A DNA stretch of 64,000 bases, taken from the NCBI GenBank assembly GCA_963693085.1, contig OY856410.1:885361335-885425334 (forward strand). Direction: 5' to 3'. The notes under the pieces were generated by a model that worked only from the letters and a program-made list of their open reading frames with translations, was not told where the DNA came from and did not search any database. Within the stretch, counting starts at the first letter, position 1. Every line of letters starts with the position of its first letter. Made by a program: the position numbers and the translations under genes. Below are positions 61,111 to 64,000 of the stretch, one piece after another. The DNA comes from Alisma plantago-aquatica. Taxonomy: Eukaryota > Streptophyta > Magnoliopsida > Alismatales > Alismataceae.

Positions 61111-62195
61111 AATTGAAATTAGTGCTGAAATTCCAATGAGTTGATTTGAGATTTTGGGTTGATTAGCCCAAACGGTTTAAAAACCGTTTGGGGATCACCC
61201 AAGACCATTTGGAGGTATGGGGTTAAGTATATTTGACCAATTGAAGGCCCAAAGGTACCAAATCATATTGCAACTAAGTGCTGATTTGTTGATCAACTCA
61301 ATAGACCAAACCTTGACGGTATTTCACTAGAATCCAAGGCTTGGATGAGCCAAACGGTCTCAAGACCATTTGGGACTCATCCAAACGGTCTCAAGACCAT
61401 TTGAGGGTCATCCAAGACCATTTGGAGGTCTAGGGTTAAGAATGATTGAGCAATTGAAGTTCCAATGTCACCAGAGTGAAGTACAATTCAGTTGCTGATC
61501 TGGTGATCAATCCAATGATCCAAACCTTAATTGGTTGACTTGGATCTTGATGATATGATGGGAAAACATCTCAAGACCGTTTGGAGGCCACCCAAACGAC
61601 CTCAAGACCTTTTGGGGTCAGGTCATGTTCAAATTGAATGATGGTTCAATGGTTTCAAAGTAACTAATCTTGCATTGATTAGTGTTGATGGATCATCGAC
61701 TCCAAACCCTAATTCAATTGAATCAAAACCTAATTTATGACCAATTGAGGGTCAATTGAGGGTCAAATAAGTTGAAGGTTGACCTATTAAACTCAATTGG
61801 AGTATGAGTATAGGTCCAATTGATGATTGGTTCCATGAATTCAATGATTGAAGGAATCAACATTGGAAACCCTAATTCAATTGGATACCTTATGTAATGG
61901 AGGTCCAATGTGATTGAATCTCTTGAGAATTAAGATGATGAATTTTCTATTGATCCAATGATGATTAGTAATGATAATCAATGAAGGTACAAAGGTTGAA
62001 ACCCTAATAATACCTAAGTGATTAAGTGCCAATTAAGGGATGAATCCCTAATTGCTTATAGGACCAATGACGTGGTACACTATGTTAATCCTAGATGTAT
62101 GTACTTGATTGAAGGGTTGATGTGACCTAATCAAGTTGAAAGGATGAAAGACTAGAATTCATACATGAATATGAATTATGTGGTGATCTTCTTTA

Positions 62196-62321
62196 GCATG
62201 ACCGTGCAAGGTAGCACGGCCGTGGTGGATTCACTTTGCACGACCGTGCAAGGTAGCACGGCCATGGTGGTTTCCCTTTGCACGGCCGTTCCTGGCTGCA
62301 CGGCCGTGGTACTCTATGCTT
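62196..62321 (+). repeat. 42-bp GC-rich repeat, three units, hairpin-forming, in TE8
   Basis: Units start at 62196, 62238 and 62280. Each has the form GCACGRCCGTGCAAGGTAGC followed by ACGGCCGTGGTGG-like sequence, with GCACGG/CCGTGC inverted pieces that can fold on themselves. It stands out as a GC-rich island in AT-rich sequence. Confidence 0.9.
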
Positions 62322-63930
62322 GACTTAGAGTTGTTTTGAAAAGGACCTAACATGGTCTTTTTGTTAATTCTTAACCTAAGGATGAATCCATAGTATTGGC
62401 AATGGTTGTATATTCCAAGTGAGTGACTAATGATCACTACTTTACATGATAAATGTGATGAACGTGTGCATAAAGTATTAGGATGGGTAATACCCTAATA
62501 CAAGCTAAGTATATGAACTCAAGTAAGATATTGGTGTCGAGGGAAGTGATACATCAAGATATGATATATATCATATCCAACACCCCAAATATTGGTATAC
62601 CTTGTTGTGTTATAAATCCAATATAATTGGATGAATGATACATGAGATGTGTGATGGAAATCCTAATCCTGGTACAGGATTAAGGGTGATACCCTTGAAT
62701 TAATGATACATTTGTTTTTGCATGGTGTTGATAGATAATTGATGTACTGCTATCATATGTGCTAACCATGTAGGTATCATGAGATGATGGGCATAGCCAG
62801 GTATGAGCTATGATGTGTTATTAATTTTGAATTTGTTTATTGGGCCTTGTGTGCCATAATATACCTTATTTCCTGATAAGAGGTAGCAATAGAGTTAATA
62901 GGCCTCAAGTGCCATGATGGATGCTTGTGTAGAAAGTATCATATTTACCTTGATCAGATGACCTAAAGGTGTTATTTACCTGAGAAAGTGATAACAATGC
63001 TCAGGAAATGAGCTAAGGGTTTGAATACCGAGGATTTCATGATTATGGTATTGAAATTGTGAAGGGATGAGAATTCCCAGTGTTGAAATGAGGGATTAAG
63101 ATCCCAATACTTTATGAAAAGAGTATGGCTACGGGCCATGACTCCACAATGATAATGCCAGGCTTTAGATATATGATCTAAGCCTACAAAGAGTTAATGT
63201 AGTGGTAATGATTATGTAATTTGAATAGATGTTATACATGTTCTTCATACTCATCAAAGAATAAGTGACATGTTAATTCTATCAAGTTATAGTTGCAATG
63301 CTTATGATATAGAAAAAATGTTCTAATCTGTTAGACATTAAAATATCTACTGTCAAATAAATATGATTACCTTGTTCATATTTATCTTCTTAAGATGCAA
63401 TAATAATGTTTCTGGCGGAGAGTTATAACTCTCGCTGGGGCAATTTTTATAATTGTCTCACCCCCGTGGGAACCACATTTTTAGGTGGATGCAGATGAGG
63501 AGACAGGAATCCTTCAGTAGGTGAAGAACAGCAGTAGCAGCAGGGACAGCAGTGAAGTCTCAGGTGGAGACATTGGCTATCATGACATGTATAGTTGTAT
63601 ATAGAGTCCTATGTGTCGTCTCTGTACTCTCAGGTCCTCGGAGTAGTATTTAGTGCTTTCAAGATTTTGGATCAGTGTCTCAAGATTTTATACTACCTGT
63701 GTTGAGCTTAACAGGTCATCTGATGCTTGTAATTCTCAGAAAGAGATGATGCATGATATGTACTTTTGATCCAAAAAGTAAATGTGTTATACTTTGGCTC
63801 TTGAAGAAAAAGATTTACTATGTGTGGACCTCTTTGAAAAAAGTTTTAATTTTTAGTGATTTTCTCTAATCCGCTGCTTGATGAACGCTTCCGCATTAGT
63901 TAATCTTGTTTTCGCGAGACGGTCATTACA

Positions 63931-64000
63931 AGTAAGAACTCATGACTTAACTTATACATCGGTAATGAGATCGATAAGACCATGGTATGAGGACAAGACA
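63931..64000 (+). pseudogene. TE7 interior resumes
   Basis: After the second AGTAA, the sequence (GAACTCATGACTTAACTTAT and on) aligns with TE5 39716-39782 and continues past the window edge. Confidence 0.8.

Larger units (their letters stand above)
58098..63930 (+). mobile_element. TE8: solo LTR of the alpha family, 5833 bp
   Basis: It begins TGTAACATCCCTGACC, ends GACGGTCATTACA, and is flanked by AGTAA on both sides (58093-58097 and 63931-63935). No primer site or interior is attached, so it is a solo LTR left by recombination between two LTRs. It is about 0.7 kb longer than the TE2 LTR, largely because of the 198-bp tandem array. TE5 39705-39722 shows the related site without the insertion. 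No protein-coding gene is supported in it. Confidence 0.92.
52275..64000 (+). mobile_element. TE7: beta-family Ty3/gypsy-related element, 5' part
   Basis: The 5' LTR (52275-57429) is followed by a primer site and an interior matching TE5. The interior is split at 58098 by TE8 and resumes at 63936. It shares with TE5 the same short gag remnant and the same following non-coding sequence, so the two are copies of one reduced family. The 3' part lies beyond the window. Confidence 0.88.

Overview
This window is a block of plant repetitive DNA. I find no host gene I can defend, no rRNA or tRNA gene and no prokaryotic feature. The evidence for a flowering plant is: Ty3/gypsy elements with a chromodomain and an initiator-tRNA-Met primer site, Ty1/copia elements resembling the Angela/BARE lineage, a CACTA (En/Spm) DNA transposon, a Tourist-like MITE, AT-rich sequence and many plant telo-box (AAACCCTAA) motifs. 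The species cannot be named from this sequence. It looks like heterochromatin built by repeated nested insertion.

Layout. (1) 1-8379: plus-strand Ty3/gypsy element TE1, with a decayed gag-pol and a truncated 3' LTR. (2) 8380-16074: minus-strand TE2 of the same family (5' half plus a 5.1 kb LTR), joined to TE1 at an inverted junction and inserted in copia A. (3) 16075-22257: minus-strand Ty1/copia element copia A (RT fragment, integrase, protease, gag, leader, 5' LTR) with a 319-bp MITE at 18422-18740. (4) 22258-22867: 610 bp not assigned to any repeat. (5) 22868-28596: one end of a minus-oriented CACTA transposon. (6) 28597 to beyond the right edge: copia B, minus strand, inserted in the CACTA transposase gene. 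Its 3' LTR is split by TE5 (30635-47191, complete, 16.6 kb, 5.2 kb LTRs, target duplication CATAC), and TE5 carries a 3.2 kb solo LTR (TE6, 36127-39338). The copia B leader is split at 52275 by TE7, whose interior carries a 5.8 kb solo LTR (TE8, 58098-63930, target duplication AGTAA).

Relative ages follow from the nesting: CACTA is older than copia B, which is older than TE5 and TE7, which are older than TE6 and TE8; copia A is older than TE2. Four insertions can be checked against an uninterrupted relative inside the same window.

How the parts relate. TE1, TE2 and TE8 are one LTR family (start TGTAACATCCC, called alpha here). TE5 and TE7 are a sister family (start TGTAACGACCC, called beta) with a short, barely coding interior, so they look non-autonomous and may have been moved by an alpha-type relative. 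Both families have LTRs over 5 kb in which the probable promoter lies only about 0.9 kb in, so most of the LTR would be transcribed leader. That leader holds the odd structure: AACGGTTT/AAACCGTTT palindromes, a 198-bp tandem array, CGATATGG arrays, a 57-bp repeat and a possible long intron ending just before gag. TE5's two LTRs share a 984-bp identical tract inside otherwise diverged sequence. All protein-coding regions read as broken. The positions, target duplications and motif reads were made by eye.
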